The notes below the pieces were generated by a model. It was not told the DNA's origin, did not search any database, and saw only the letters and a program-made list of their open reading frames with translations. 64,000 nt of DNA from Bifidobacterium moukalabense DSM 27321. Its GTDB lineage: Bacteria > Actinomycetota > Actinomycetes > Actinomycetales > Bifidobacteriaceae. Positions 1 through 9,732 of this stretch are shown piece by piece; position 1 is the stretch's first letter; each line of letters opens with the position of its first letter. The position numbers and the translations under genes were made by a program. The DNA lies in assembly GCF_000522505.1 (NCBI RefSeq), contig NZ_AZMV01000001.1:1-64000 (forward strand), in the 5' to 3' direction.

Positions 1-260
1 GGAAGTTGCGACGCTCGCCATCGTTGCGACGGAAGTCACGACGATCGCCATCACGGTGGAAGTCACGACGCTCGACCGTCTCCACGGTGGAAGTTACGAC
101 GATCATCACGACGGAAGTCACGACGATCGCCATCACGGTGGAAGTTGCGACGCTCACCATCATCACGACGGAAGTCACGACGATCACCATCACGGCGATC
201 ATCACGACGGAAACCGCGGTGCTCTCCGTCGCGCTGATACCGCGGGTTGTCGTTGCCGCG
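1..260 (-). repeat. Coding tandem repeat (about 21-30 base units, RRDF/ERRNF type)
   Basis: Imperfect direct repeats of CGTCGTGACTTCC and CGTCGCAACTTCC type lie every 18-30 bases on the minus strand, interleaved with GATGGCGATCGT. They encode the RRDFHRDG/RRNF units. The spacing and frame-keeping show a protein repeat rather than a CRISPR. The frame break near 62-95 lies inside this array. Confidence 0.7.
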
Positions 261-578
261 ACCGCCGCGGTAGCCACCGGAACGCTCGCCGTCACGGCCG
301 AACTTACGAGGGCCGTTATGGAAGGAACGGCGCCCCTGGCCTTCACCTTCGCCATCGCGATGGAAGTCGCGGTCACGGCGGAATCCGCCGCCATTGCCCT
401 TGCGATAGCCGCCCTTATGGTCGTCATTATGGAAGCCACCGGACCTGTGTCCGTAGGACTTGCCGCCGTTGCCGCGCGGCTTGAACCCCTTGCCGCTGTG
501 GTTGCCCGGCCTTCCCGAGCCGTAGGATTTGTGGTTGCCGTAGGATTTGCCGCGATTTGCGCGCTGTTCTTCTGCCAT
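63..578 (-). CDS. Arg/Asp/Gly-rich repeat protein, N-terminal part (frame broken, continues off the left edge)
   Basis: Starts MAEEQRANRGKSYG and is almost wholly Arg, Gly, Asp, His and Asn. Residues 1-95 are Gly/Lys/His-rich; from about residue 100 it becomes an imperfect tandem array of units such as RRDFRRD, GERRNFHRD and GDRRDF. Such basic low-complexity tails usually bind RNA and often sit at the N-terminus of an RNA-modifying or helicase protein, but no enzyme domain is visible here. The frame stops at 63, yet the same repeat stays open in another frame down to base 1 (ERRDFHRDGDRRDF...), so the gene probably continues beyond the window and is interrupted by one frameshift. It lies 58 bases downstream of tyrS on the same strand. 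Confidence 0.55.
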   Translation of the reverse strand: MAEEQRANRGKSYGNHKSYGSGRPGNHSGKGFKPRGNGGKSYGHRSGGFHNDDHKGGYRKGNGGGFRRDRDFHRDGEGEGQGRRSFHNGPRKFGRDGERSGGYRGGRGNDNPRYQRDGEHRGFRRDDRRDGDRRDFRRDDGERRNFHRDGDRRDFRRDDRRNFHRGDGRAS

Positions 579-636
579 TCTTAATCCTTAGGTATTCTCT
601 GTGTCGTTTTGCTATATACGTTGGTGTTCAGGGCGA

Positions 637-1959
637 TCAGACGTTTTCGACGGCGCCCAGCGCCTTCTTGCCACGGCGGATCAATGCGAAACGTCCATGC
701 AGGAAGTCCGCTTCGCCAAGCGTCTGTTCCTGATCCTCCACACGCACGTTATTGAGGTATACGCCACCGGACTTGATGGTCTTGCGTGCCTCGGAGATCG
801 ACTTGAACAGACCAGCCCGCATGCCGGCCTCCGCCACTCGGTCGCCCGCTGCCGCCGGTGCGAAGCTCCTCCCGCCATTCTCGTCTTCGACCTTAAGCCC
901 CTCGATTGCGGCTTCAAGCGTGGCCTCGTCAATGCCGGACAGGTCCGCGCCACGTCCGAACAACGCGCCCGCGGCATCAATGGCCTGACGGGTCGCGTCT
1001 TCGCCATGCACAAGGCTGGTGACCTCCCATGCCAAGGTGCGCTGCGCCTCACGTGCGCCCGGATTGGTCCTGCTTTCCTCGACCAGACGTTCGATCTCAT
1101 GCTTTGGCAGGAACGTGAACGCCTTGAGCAGGCTTTCCATCTCCACATCGGGTCGGTTGAACCAGAACTGGTAGAACTTGTAGGGGCTGAGCATGGTGGC
1201 ATCGAGCCACACGGCGTTGCCCTCGGACTTGCCGAACTTCTTGCCCTGGGCATCGGTGATGATCGGGCTGGTGAACACGTTCACATCCACGCCACGCACC
1301 TTATGAATCAGGTCAAGACCGGAGGTGAGATTGCCCCACTGATCGGAACCGCCGATTTCCAGCATGCAATGGTACTCGTCGAACAGGTGCAGGAAATCGT
1401 TGCCCTGCAGCACCTGATAGCTGAATTCGGTAAAGGAGATGCCCTCTTCGGAATTCAGTCGACGGGCCACGGTGTCCTTGGCAAGCATCGTGCCCAAGCG
1501 GAAGTTCTTGCCGACATCACGCAGGAAATCGATGACCGTCATGGAGGCGGTCCAATCATAGTTGGACACGAAACGCACCGGATTGTCGCCCTCGGTCTCC
1601 AGAATGCCGCCGATCTGCTTCTTGAGGCGTTCGGCCCAGCCGGCGACGACATCCTTCGGATTGAGCGTACGCTCACCGGACTGACGTGGATCGCCGATCA
1701 GACCGGTGGCGCCTCCGACCAGTGCGATCGGATGATGGCCGGCCGCCTGCAGGTGGCGCATGTTGATGAGCTGCACCAGGTTGCCGATATGCAGGGAGGC
1801 CGCGGTCGGATCGAAACCGCAATAATAGGAAATGGGCTCCCCGTTCAACGCTTCGGCGAGTCGATCCCGGTCGGTGGACTGGGAAATCAACCCGCGCCAT
1901 TCCAGTTCATCGAGGACGGAATCGAAGCCGGCCTCCTTGAAATCGATGACGTGAGCCAT
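637..1959 (-). CDS. tyrS: Tyrosyl-tRNA synthetase
   Basis: Class I aminoacyl-tRNA synthetase charging tRNA-Tyr in the cytoplasm. The 440 residues show a HIGH-type motif (SLHIGN, near residue 55), the Tyr/ATP pocket segment [12 protein letters not shown], the KMSKS-type loop as KFGKS, and a C-terminal S4 RNA-binding region (from about residue 375, [16 protein letters not shown]). Length and layout match bacterial TyrRS. The start MAHVIDF has GGGAG 11 bases upstream. The long plus-strand frame opposite is a high-GC shadow. Confidence 0.97.
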   Translation of the reverse strand: MAHVIDFKEAGFDSVLDELEWRGLISQSTDRDRLAEALNGEPISYYCGFDPTAASLHIGNLVQLINMRHLQAAGHHPIALVGGATGLIGDPRQSGERTLNPKDVVAGWAERLKKQIGGILETEGDNPVRFVSNYDWTASMTVIDFLRDVGKNFRLGTMLAKDTVARRLNSEEGISFTEFSYQVLQGNDFLHLFDEYHCMLEIGGSDQWGNLTSGLDLIHKVRGVDVNVFTSPIITDAQGKKFGKSEGNAVWLDATMLSPYKFYQFWFNRPDVEMESLLKAFTFLPKHEIERLVEESRTNPGAREAQRTLAWEVTSLVHGEDATRQAIDAAGALFGRGADLSGIDEATLEAAIEGLKVEDENGGRSFAPAAAGDRVAEAGMRAGLFKSISEARKTIKSGGVYLNNVRVEDQEQTLGEADFLHGRFALIRRGKKALGAVENV

Positions 1960-2134
1960 GACTGTTATTTCTCCCTATCGAATTGTGGGTCACTACCGCG
2001 CTTTTGCGCACCCTACAGTCTCGCAGAAGACGACGACAGCCGGACGCGACGTTTTTCACCGATCATCCCGACGATTCCCCCTTGTCCCGCTACAGTTGAT
2101 ACCAGCCGATTATCGCCGAGAGAGAAGCCCGCCC

Positions 2135-3946
2135 ATGAATCGTAAGGAAATGAAGATACAGGCCAAGCGTCAGCTACGCAGGCATTATTGGATGATTGTC
2201 GTGATCTGCCTGTTCGCCGCGTTTTTCGGAGTCGAATACTCCTCGTCGCTGTGGGGCATCAATCTCGACATCCCGTCCCTCGCCGCCACCCAGACCGGTG
2301 AGGGACGGACGCAGGCCTCTTCGAATCTGTCCGACGTGTTTCAGGATTTCCTGCTCGGCAGGGAGGACACCGCCCGTCAACGGGTCAAGCTCAATCAGGA
2401 GCAGATCGTCCGCAACGACACCAACGCCATGTTCGGCAGATCACGCGGCGTTTTCGCCTCCCTGCTCAACTCGTTCTCATCGGGTGCGGTCATCGTGTCC
2501 ATCGCCGATGCAACGCGTTCCATCGCTCATAACGCCAGGGCCACGGTCATCGTACCGGTCATGGTTTCCATGGCCGTATACCTGTTCGTCTGGCTGTTCA
2601 TCCAACAGACGTACCGTGTCGTCATGCGCCGCATGCTGCTTGAGGGACGCCTCTACGGCAGAATCCCCGCAAGCCGGTTCCTCTACCCATTGCATACACG
2701 GCAGTGGCCGCGCATGGCATGGACCATGTTCGTGAAGAACCTCTTTCTGTCATTATGGTCACTGACCATCATAGGCGGCATCATCAAACACTATTCGTAT
2801 TTCCTGGTACCATACATAATCGCCGAAAACCCGACCATCGGCGCCGCCAAGGCCATCGGCCTGTCCCGTCGTATGATGAAGGGCCACAAATGGGAATGCT
2901 TCGTAGCGCAGCTGACGTTCCTGGGCTGGCATCTGCTCGACATCGTGACGGTCGGTCTCAGCGGCATCTTCTATTCCAACGGCTACCATGCGTCGTTCTT
3001 CACCGAATACTATGTGTATCTGCGCGCGCTCGCCAAACGGCATGGCGTCGAGGGATCCGAACTGCTATGCGATACCCGTCTGTTCGCCAAGGCCGATGCC
3101 GAGGAGATTCGGAAGGCCTACGCGGATGTGGCCGAAGCCGTCGATCAGATGCGCTCCACGATAGTCGCGGCGGACAGGCCGCGGGGTTTCACCGGCTTTC
3201 TTTCCCAGTGGCTGGGCATTCGCATCATGCACTCCAATCAGGTGGCGCGCTACGAGGAATATCGGGAGGATTCCCAACAGATCCGCATCGGTCAGGAGAT
3301 TCTTGACGGCACTGTCTATCCGGGTCGTCTCGCGCCGGCACCGATGCCGTTCTCATTCCGCGAATCGCGCACCATCAGTGCCAACCGCAGCTATTCGCTG
3401 GTGAATCTGATCATGATGTTCTTCATCTTCTGCTTCGTTGGCTGGGTGTGGGAGGTGAGCCTTGCCTTCATCACCGAAGGCACCTTTGTGAACCGTGGCA
3501 CCCTGCATGGCCCATGGCTGCCGATCTACGGCACCGGCGGCACCATCATTCTGACGCTGCTCAAACGGCTACGCGACAAACCGGCGTTCGAATTCGCCGC
3601 CGCCGTGGTGCTGTGCGGTTGTCTGGAGTATTTCTCGTCATGGTATCTGGAGATGACGCACGACGGCCAGCGTTGGTGGGACTATACCGGCTACTTCCTT
3701 AATCTCAACGGCAGGATCTGTGCCGAAGGACTGCTTACATTCGGCCTCGGAGGCCTGGCGATCGTATATCTGCTGGCGCCTGCGCTTGATAACCTGCTCA
3801 GCCGAATCGATGCGAAGAAACTTGGCGTCGTCGCCGTGGCGCTGTTGGCCGTCTACTGCATGGACCAGGCGTATTCGGCGAAACATCCGAACATCGGCGC
3901 AGGCATCACCGATTACCAGGATTCCTCAACGGCGCAGGTCTCGTGA
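2135..3946 (+). CDS. Two-domain membrane protein: DUF975-like N-terminus and ABC_trans_CmpB-like C-terminus
   Basis: About 603 residues from ATG MNRKEMKIQAKRQL (codons further upstream look non-coding). The N-terminal ~330 residues resemble the DUF975 integral membrane family: an amphipathic start, several membrane segments and a conserved ATKAI-type loop (here AAKAIGLSRRMMKGHKWECF). Residues ~430-590 form a CmpB-type module (FVGWVWEVSLAF...FVNRG-LHGPWLPIYGTGG...WWDYTGYFLNLNGRICAEGLL). The neighbouring minus-strand gene at 3968-4768 carries the same C-terminal module, so the two are convergent paralogues over that part. The substrate is unknown; the 'ABC transporter' label of the family is historical and no ATPase is encoded next to it. 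Confidence 0.85.
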   Translation: MNRKEMKIQAKRQLRRHYWMIVVICLFAAFFGVEYSSSLWGINLDIPSLAATQTGEGRTQASSNLSDVFQDFLLGREDTARQRVKLNQEQIVRNDTNAMFGRSRGVFASLLNSFSSGAVIVSIADATRSIAHNARATVIVPVMVSMAVYLFVWLFIQQTYRVVMRRMLLEGRLYGRIPASRFLYPLHTRQWPRMAWTMFVKNLFLSLWSLTIIGGIIKHYSYFLVPYIIAENPTIGAAKAIGLSRRMMKGHKWECFVAQLTFLGWHLLDIVTVGLSGIFYSNGYHASFFTEYYVYLRALAKRHGVEGSELLCDTRLFAKADAEEIRKAYADVAEAVDQMRSTIVAADRPRGFTGFLSQWLGIRIMHSNQVARYEEYREDSQQIRIGQEILDGTVYPGRLAPAPMPFSFRESRTISANRSYSLVNLIMMFFIFCFVGWVWEVSLAFITEGTFVNRGTLHGPWLPIYGTGGTIILTLLKRLRDKPAFEFAAAVVLCGCLEYFSSWYLEMTHDGQRWWDYTGYFLNLNGRICAEGLLTFGLGGLAIVYLLAPALDNLLSRIDAKKLGVVAVALLAVYCMDQAYSAKHPNIGAGITDYQDSSTAQVS

Positions 3947-3967
3947 TCGTTGCACGGACGGGTTGAC

Positions 3968-4768
3968 TCACTTACGCCGACGCAGCATCTCACGCACGGT
4001 TTCCATGATTTTGCTGTATTTTGTGGATTCCGTCGATTTCATGTGCGGGAATGCGCTGATCATGCGCCGCTGTTGCCTGTTGAGCATGGACATGGCGCTG
4101 CTTTGCATTTTGGAGATGATCTCCTGCGACGATTCCGACCATCCACGTACTGTATCGACGAAGGCGTCCCTGCCCCACTGCCAGGAATCGCCGGCCTTCT
4201 CCGCATAGCCTTGGATGACGTCGCCGAATGCGGACAGGTTCTCGCCAAGGTCGACGATGCCCATCACGGTGACGGCGGTGTCGATGATGATCAGGATGGC
4301 GAATATCGAACACAGCCAGTGCACGATGGGAAGCGGGATCATCGTCGTCCAAACGTTGACCTGCGGCTGGATGACGTCGACGATGGCCACGCCGGCGACG
4401 CCGAACACCAGTGCCCCCAGCAGACAGATACGGCCCTGCAGGTTGAAACGATAGTCGCCATAATCCCACCATCGTGCGTGGAACATCTTCTCCATGGCCC
4501 AGGAGGTGGCGTACTCGAGCATGCTCGCCCCGATTGCGGAGATCAGGAAAATCGCAATCGGATTATGCAGGTTATGCAGCAACGCGATCGCCAGCGCCGC
4601 ACCGGCTCCATAGATCGGGCACAGCGGGCCGTTAAGGAAGCCGCGATTCACCAAGCGGCGTTCCATGACGGACACCAGAACCGATTCGTAGATCCAGCCG
4701 ATGAAGCTGTACAGCACGAACCAGAGGAAAAGGTATTCCAGCGCCAGCATGTGAAGGTCATTCCCCAC
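3968..4768 (-). CDS. ABC_trans_CmpB-like membrane protein
   Basis: A 266-residue polytopic protein. The first ~150 residues hold four or five hydrophobic segments and the family motifs FIGWIYESVLVSVMERRLVN, GPLCPIYGAGA and WWDYGDYRFNLQGRICLLGA. The C-terminal ~100 residues are a soluble, charged tail (residues 180-266). It overlaps the start of the upstream HD-domain gene's 3' end by 11 bases, suggesting co-transcription and translational coupling. Function is unassigned in the family. Confidence 0.85.
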   Translation of the reverse strand: MGNDLHMLALEYLFLWFVLYSFIGWIYESVLVSVMERRLVNRGFLNGPLCPIYGAGAALAIALLHNLHNPIAIFLISAIGASMLEYATSWAMEKMFHARWWDYGDYRFNLQGRICLLGALVFGVAGVAIVDVIQPQVNVWTTMIPLPIVHWLCSIFAILIIIDTAVTVMGIVDLGENLSAFGDVIQGYAEKAGDSWQWGRDAFVDTVRGWSESSQEIISKMQSSAMSMLNRQQRRMISAFPHMKSTESTKYSKIMETVREMLRRRK

Positions 4769-5264
4769 GATCCGGTTTTCCGGATTTCGGTTTGCTGAAT
4801 CGATCCATGGAGAAGGTTTCCCTGGTGGCGCTGATTTTGTCGGCCATGGTGACCAGATAGCCCTCGATGTATCGTGGCGGCCTCGGGGTCAGGGGGAACA
4901 TGTGGTTCGCAATGCTGTCGCGTTCGATATGATTGAGCCGGAAGTCGCGGACGGCATTGCGTACGGCGGTGTTGCCGTGGGTGAAGCCGTGCAGACGATG
5001 CTCCCCGTTGTCCCAGTCGTGCCAATCGTAGAGGAAGTAGTCATGCAGCAGGGCGGCCCGGATGAGCGAATGCAGATCGACCTTGCGCCACAGGTGCAGC
5101 CGGTCCGCCATCCATACGGCGAGGCAGGCCACGCGCACGGAATGCGCGAACGTGGTCACCACGCCGTGCTGATAGCAGCTCTTTTCGATCTGCATATGCT
5201 CATGCTCGAAGATTTCCCGGCCGTGCTTGTGGACCAGCCGTTGAATCTGTATGCGGGTCAGCAT
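4758..5264 (-). CDS. HD-domain protein (putative phosphohydrolase)
   Basis: 168 residues with HD-superfamily metal ligands: a His in FAHSVRVA, the HD doublet in ALLHDYFLYDWH, a following GFTHGNTAVRNA and a late His in IANHMFPLTPRPP. These suggest a metal-dependent phosphohydrolase, with unknown substrate. The ATG overlaps the stop codon of argH (TAATG), and the 3' end overlaps the CmpB-type gene, so argH, this gene and the membrane protein form a tightly packed minus-strand run. Confidence 0.8.
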   Translation of the reverse strand: MLTRIQIQRLVHKHGREIFEHEHMQIEKSCYQHGVVTTFAHSVRVACLAVWMADRLHLWRKVDLHSLIRAALLHDYFLYDWHDWDNGEHRLHGFTHGNTAVRNAVRDFRLNHIERDSIANHMFPLTPRPPRYIEGYLVTMADKISATRETFSMDRFSKPKSGKPDRGE

Positions 5265-6745
5265 TATTTCAGTAGGGATTCCGGGGTCTTGTAGGCGGTG
5301 CCGTCGCTGACGGAGTTGGCGAAGGCACGCAGGGATTCCACCGCGGTCTTGGCTGCGACGATCTGTTCGCGAACACGTAGCGGAGACGTGCCGCCCTTGC
5401 CGTTGCGGGCGGAGACGGAGCCCTCGGTGGACAGCACTTCACGCACCTGCGGCGCCTTGTCGGCCGGCAGGAAGTCCCGGAACACCTCAATGAAGTCCTC
5501 GTCGGTCAGATCCCACAGCTCCTGGCCGCGTTCCTCGGCGATTTTCACGCAGGCGCCGGAAAGCTCATGCGCATGGCGGAACGGCACACCGTTCTTGACC
5601 AACCATTCGGCGATGTCGGTGGCGAGGGCGAAGCCGGTCGGGGCTTCAGCCTCCAGGCGTTCCTTATTGAAGGTCATGGTGCCGACCATGCCGGTGAAGG
5701 CCGGTAGCAGCACTTCAAGGGTGTCGACCTGGTCGAACACGGCTTCCTTGTCTTCCTGCAGATCACGGGCATAGGCGGTCGGCAGACCCTTCAGGGTGGC
5801 CAGCAGACCGGTCAAGTCGCCGATGAGTCGGCCGGACTTGCCGCGAGCGAGTTCGGCGATGTCGGGATTCTTCTTCTGCGGCATGATCGAAGAGCCGGTG
5901 GAGTAGGCATCGTCAAGATGCACGAAGGCGAATTCTTGGGTGTTCCAGATGATGATCTCTTCGGACAGTCGACTGATGTCGACGCCGGTCATGGCCGCGA
6001 TGAATGCGAATTCGGCGACGAGATCACGGCTGGCGGTGCCGTCGATGGAGTTGGCGGTCACCTTGGAGAAGCCGAGCTCACGGGCCACCGCGACCGGTTC
6101 GAGACCAAGGGTGTTACCGGCAAGGGCGCCGGAGCCGTATGGGCTGGCATCGATGCGCCTGTCCCAATCGGCAAGGCGTTCGACATCGCGCAACAGCGGC
6201 CATACATGGGCCATGAGCTGATGGGCCAGCAGCACCGGCTGGGCGTGCTGCATGTGGGTGCGCCCCGGCATGACGGTGCGTCCAGCCTTTTCGGACTGTT
6301 CGATCAGTGTCGCGGCGAGTCCGAGCAGCATTTTGGCGATGATACGGCTGTGACGGCGCAGCCACATGCGGATCAGGGCGGCGATCTGGTCGTTGCGGGA
6401 ACGGCCGGCACGCAGTTTGCCGCCGAGCTCGTCGCCGGCGATCTCCAACAGACCACGTTCCAGCGCGGTGGCCTCGTCCTCGTCATCTTCGATCGGAGCG
6501 AAGGCACCGGAGTCGACACGGCGCTGCAGCTCGTCAAGGGAATCCTCCATGCGCTGCAGCTCGTCGGCGGTCAGCAGGCCTGCCCGTCCAAGGGCACGGG
6601 CGTGGGCACGCGACCCTGCGATGTCGTCGTCGGCCAGGCGCCAATCGAACTGGGTGGATTTGCTCAGTCGGGCCAGTTCCGGGGAGGGGCCGGATTTGAA
6701 ACGACCACCCCATAATGCAAGATGCTCAGTATTGTTTTCAGTCAT
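5264..6745 (-). CDS. argH: Argininosuccinate lyase
   Basis: Cleaves argininosuccinate to arginine and fumarate, the last arginine step. It carries the fumarase/aspartase-superfamily signature [12 protein letters not shown], and [13 protein letters not shown] conserved blocks upstream of it. The start is set at [14 protein letters not shown], giving 493 residues; the 26 codons before it do not match the family. It lies 146 bases after argG and its stop overlaps the HD gene's ATG. Confidence 0.96.
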   Translation of the reverse strand: MTENNTEHLALWGGRFKSGPSPELARLSKSTQFDWRLADDDIAGSRAHARALGRAGLLTADELQRMEDSLDELQRRVDSGAFAPIEDDEDEATALERGLLEIAGDELGGKLRAGRSRNDQIAALIRMWLRRHSRIIAKMLLGLAATLIEQSEKAGRTVMPGRTHMQHAQPVLLAHQLMAHVWPLLRDVERLADWDRRIDASPYGSGALAGNTLGLEPVAVARELGFSKVTANSIDGTASRDLVAEFAFIAAMTGVDISRLSEEIIIWNTQEFAFVHLDDAYSTGSSIMPQKKNPDIAELARGKSGRLIGDLTGLLATLKGLPTAYARDLQEDKEAVFDQVDTLEVLLPAFTGMVGTMTFNKERLEAEAPTGFALATDIAEWLVKNGVPFRHAHELSGACVKIAEERGQELWDLTDEDFIEVFRDFLPADKAPQVREVLSTEGSVSARNGKGGTSPLRVREQIVAAKTAVESLRAFANSVSDGTAYKTPESLLK

Positions 6746-6891
6746 AGATACATACCTTACACATAAGGCTCCCGCCGGTAGGAGCTGTCGGTCGAATCCG
6801 ACTGAGGATGGTTCGCCTTCCAAGACGTTCGGCCATCCTCAACCACACTGTGCGCATGGCAGCTTCCGCCTGCTGGAGCCTGAAATCCGAA

Positions 6892-8130
6892 TCACTCGAC
6901 GGTGTTGTCCGGAACCTCGATGCCGTTGCCGAACCTGACGTCGCGTGCAGCGGCCACACGGCTCGGCAGGCCGTAGATATCGATGAAGCCGTTGGAGGAC
7001 TTCTGATCGAAGCTGTCGCCGGAATCGTAAGTAGCCAGATTATAGTCGTACAGCGAGGTGTCGGAACGACGACCGGTCACCACCGCACGACCACCGTGAA
7101 GAATCATGCGAATCTCTCCGGAAACGTACTTCTGGGTATCTTCGATGAAGGCGTTCAGGGACTGCGTCGCCGGAGAGAACCACTGCGCATCATAGACCAG
7201 TTCGCCCCAACGCTTGTCGATATCACGCTTGATGCGGTGCTGCTCACGTTCGAGGCAGCAGTTTTCGAGCTCCTGATGGGCGGTGATGAGGGCCACGGCA
7301 CCCGGAGCCTCGTACAGTTCGCGGGACTTGATGCCGACCAGACGGTCCTCGATCAGATCGATTCGGCCGATGCCCTGCGCGCCCGCACGGCGGTTCATCT
7401 CTTCGATGGCCTGCAGCGGGGTCACATCATGGCCGTCGATCTTGACCGGCACACCCTGCTTGAATTCGATGACGACCTCGTCCTCGACCGGAGGGAACGC
7501 CGGATCGTCGGTGTAGGAGTAGCAGTCCTTGGTCGGCCCATTCCACGGATCCTCGAGGAAACCTGTCTCGATGGCACGGCCCCACACGTTCTGATCGATG
7601 GAGAACGGGCTCTTTTCGGTCTGCACGATGGGCAACTGGTGTTCCTTGGCGAAAGCGATCTCGACATCACGGGTCAGCGACAGGTCGCGAATCGGGCTGA
7701 TGGCCTTCAGAGTCGGGTCGATGGAGGCGATGGACACCTCGAAACGCACCTGATCGTTACCCTTGCCGGTGCAGCCGTGAGAGATCGTGTCGGCACCGAA
7801 CTGATGGGCGGCGCGCACGAGATGCTTGGAGATAAGCGGACGGGAGATGGCGGAGACCAGAGGATACACGCCCTCGTACATGGCATTGGCCTTCAGGGCC
7901 TTCATGCAATATTCGTTGGCGAATTCGTCACGGGCGTCGACCACGTAGGCTTCGACGGCGCCACAGGCCAGAGCACGCTGCTTGATGGTCTCGAGGCTTT
8001 CGCCGCCCTGGCCGACATCGAGGGATACGGCCACGACATCCTTGCCGGTGCGTTCCTTCAGGTACGAAATGGCGACGGAGGTGTCCAGACCACCGGAGTA
8101 CGCCAGGACGAGACGATTCTGATCGCTCAT
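6892..8130 (-). CDS. argG: Argininosuccinate synthase
   Basis: ATP-dependent ligation of citrulline and aspartate. The N-terminal PP-loop [15 protein letters not shown] is at residues 9-23 and the [15 protein letters not shown] block is near residue 117. At 412 residues it has the normal length. It is separated from argR by 95 bases that contain an ARG-box-like palindrome, so it probably has its own ArgR-controlled promoter. Confidence 0.97.
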   Translation of the reverse strand: MSDQNRLVLAYSGGLDTSVAISYLKERTGKDVVAVSLDVGQGGESLETIKQRALACGAVEAYVVDARDEFANEYCMKALKANAMYEGVYPLVSAISRPLISKHLVRAAHQFGADTISHGCTGKGNDQVRFEVSIASIDPTLKAISPIRDLSLTRDVEIAFAKEHQLPIVQTEKSPFSIDQNVWGRAIETGFLEDPWNGPTKDCYSYTDDPAFPPVEDEVVIEFKQGVPVKIDGHDVTPLQAIEEMNRRAGAQGIGRIDLIEDRLVGIKSRELYEAPGAVALITAHQELENCCLEREQHRIKRDIDKRWGELVYDAQWFSPATQSLNAFIEDTQKYVSGEIRMILHGGRAVVTGRRSDTSLYDYNLATYDSGDSFDQKSSNGFIDIYGLPSRVAAARDVRFGNGIEVPDNTVE

Positions 8131-8164
8131 GGTTTCCCTTTCTCACAACAGATGTTATTCAGTA

Positions 8165-8197
8165 GTATATGCATTGCTCCGTATATTTATGCATATA
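8165..8197. promoter_or_regulatory. Candidate ARG boxes upstream of argG
   Basis: Between argR and argG the sequence has TATGCATTGC and, 11 bases on, GTATATTTATGCATATA. Read on the coding strand it gives TGCATAAATATAC, close to the palindrome found before argC. A+T-rich paired TGCAT half-sites are what ArgR-family hexamers bind. Inference from motif and position only. Confidence 0.45.
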
Positions 8198-8225
8198 TGG
8201 TGCGTCGTGTCCACTATATGGTTGT

Positions 8226-8744
8226 TCACCCTTTCGACACGACGTCAAGCAGCCATTGCGCACGTTGCTTCGCGCTGGGATCATCAGCGCAGATCACCAT
8301 GACGGTATCATCGCCGGCAATGGTGCCGAGCACCCCTTCTATCGGCTGCCTGTCGATGACGCTGGCCACATATTGCGCCGCCCCGGAGGGAGTGTGCACC
8401 ACGACGAGATTGCGTGCAGCCGCCACCGAAGTGACCAGACCGGACAGCACCCGGCTAATCTGTTGCTCGGCTTTGGCGTCCGGACTTGTCGCAGGGCCTT
8501 CATCCGGCTGCTGCACGCCGATGGCATAAGCGACGGTTCCGTCGGCGAGTCTGGTTTTCGTGGCATGAATCTCGTCAAGATCCCGGCTCAGCGTCGCCTG
8601 GGTCACTGCAATCCCCTGATCCGCGAGAATGCCCGACAGTTGGGATTGCGAAGTGACGATGCGCGTAAGCAGCGCCTGCTCGATGGCGCTCAGTCGAGCG
8701 GCACGGGTGGCGGGGCGCTGCAACGCAGGAGTGTGGTCGGTCAT
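8226..8744 (-). CDS. argR: Arginine repressor ArgR
   Basis: 172 residues. The N-terminal winged helix (residues ~15-75) is followed by an oligomerisation and arginine-binding domain with [14 protein letters not shown] and the conserved [15 protein letters not shown]. It represses arginine genes when arginine is abundant. It is embedded in the cluster and its ATG overlaps the argF stop by one base (TGATG form), so it is autoregulated if the argC operator controls the whole run. Confidence 0.95.
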   Translation of the reverse strand: MTDHTPALQRPATRAARLSAIEQALLTRIVTSQSQLSGILADQGIAVTQATLSRDLDEIHATKTRLADGTVAYAIGVQQPDEGPATSPDAKAEQQISRVLSGLVTSVAAARNLVVVHTPSGAAQYVASVIDRQPIEGVLGTIAGDDTVMVICADDPSAKQRAQWLLDVVSKG

Positions 8745-9712
8745 CAGACCAACAGGCTTTCATCGCCGCGGGCCTTGCCTGCCAGCCAAGTCAGCAGCGC
8801 CTTCTGGGCGTGCAGACGGTTTCCGGCCTCATCCCAGACCACGGACTGTGGACCGTCGATGATTTCGGCGGTGACTTCCTTGCCGCGGTAGGCCGGCAGG
8901 CAGTGTTGGAAAATCGCATCCGGCTTGGCAAGGGCCATGAGGTCGGCATTCACCTGATAGTCCCAGAAAGGCTTGGAACGAATGGCGTATTCGGCCTCCT
9001 CCCCCATGGAAACCCAGGTATCGGTGAACACGCAGTCGGCGCCGGCCACGGCCTCCTTCGGATCGGTGGTCACGAGGATGGAACCGCCGGTTTCGGAGGC
9101 GATGGCCTGTGCGTCAGCCACGATCCGCGGATCAGGAAGGTATCCGTTCGGACCGGCCACACGTACGTTCATGCCCGCCACGGCGCCACCAAGCAGATAG
9201 GAGTTCGACATGTTGTTGGCCGCATCACCCAGATAGGCGATGGTCTGGTTCTTCAGGTTGTCGACTCCGCCACGATGTTCGGCGATGGTCTGGAAATCCG
9301 CGAGAATCTGGCATGGATGGAATTCATCGGTCAAGGCGTTGACCACCGGATGGGTGGAGTATCTGGCCATTTCCTCGACACGGTCCTGGCCAAAGGTACG
9401 CCAGACCACACCGTAGGCCATGCGGTCCAGCACGCGTGCGGTGTCGGCGACGGGCTCGCCACGGCCCAGCTGCGAACCGGACTTGTCGATGACCAGCGGA
9501 TAGCCGCCGAGTTCGGCGACACCGATGGAGAAGCTGGAACGGGTACGCGTGCTGGGTTTGTCGAACAACACGGCGATGCCCTGCGGTCCGGCAAACGGCT
9601 GATGATGGAAACGGTTCTTATGGAACTTGATGGCCAGTTCCAGCACCTGCTTCTGTTCTTCGTGGTTCAGGTCGTCGTCACGCAGCATGTGACGCAGCTC
9701 GGGAGTTGCCAT
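8744..9712 (-). CDS. argF: Ornithine carbamoyltransferase
   Basis: Makes citrulline from ornithine and carbamoyl phosphate. The STRTR carbamoyl-phosphate motif lies in [11 protein letters not shown], and the ornithine motif is HCLPAYRG near the C-terminus. The start is set at [10 protein letters not shown] with AAAGGAG seven bases upstream, giving 322 residues; the longer upstream open frame overlaps argD and is not supported. Confidence 0.96.
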   Translation of the reverse strand: MATPELRHMLRDDDLNHEEQKQVLELAIKFHKNRFHHQPFAGPQGIAVLFDKPSTRTRSSFSIGVAELGGYPLVIDKSGSQLGRGEPVADTARVLDRMAYGVVWRTFGQDRVEEMARYSTHPVVNALTDEFHPCQILADFQTIAEHRGGVDNLKNQTIAYLGDAANNMSNSYLLGGAVAGMNVRVAGPNGYLPDPRIVADAQAIASETGGSILVTTDPKEAVAGADCVFTDTWVSMGEEAEYAIRSKPFWDYQVNADLMALAKPDAIFQHCLPAYRGKEVTAEIIDGPQSVVWDEAGNRLHAQKALLTWLAGKARGDESLLV

Positions 9713-9732
9713 GCGCTGGCTCCTTTCAAGTA

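Noticed and set aside
1..260. Regular short repeats resembling a CRISPR array
   Set aside because: Spacers are not unique sequences of fixed length; unit spacing keeps a protein reading frame and no cas genes are nearby.
601..2145. 514-codon plus-strand frame opposite tyrS
   Set aside because: It lies entirely opposite tyrS, which has all family motifs; long antisense frames are typical of high-GC coding DNA.
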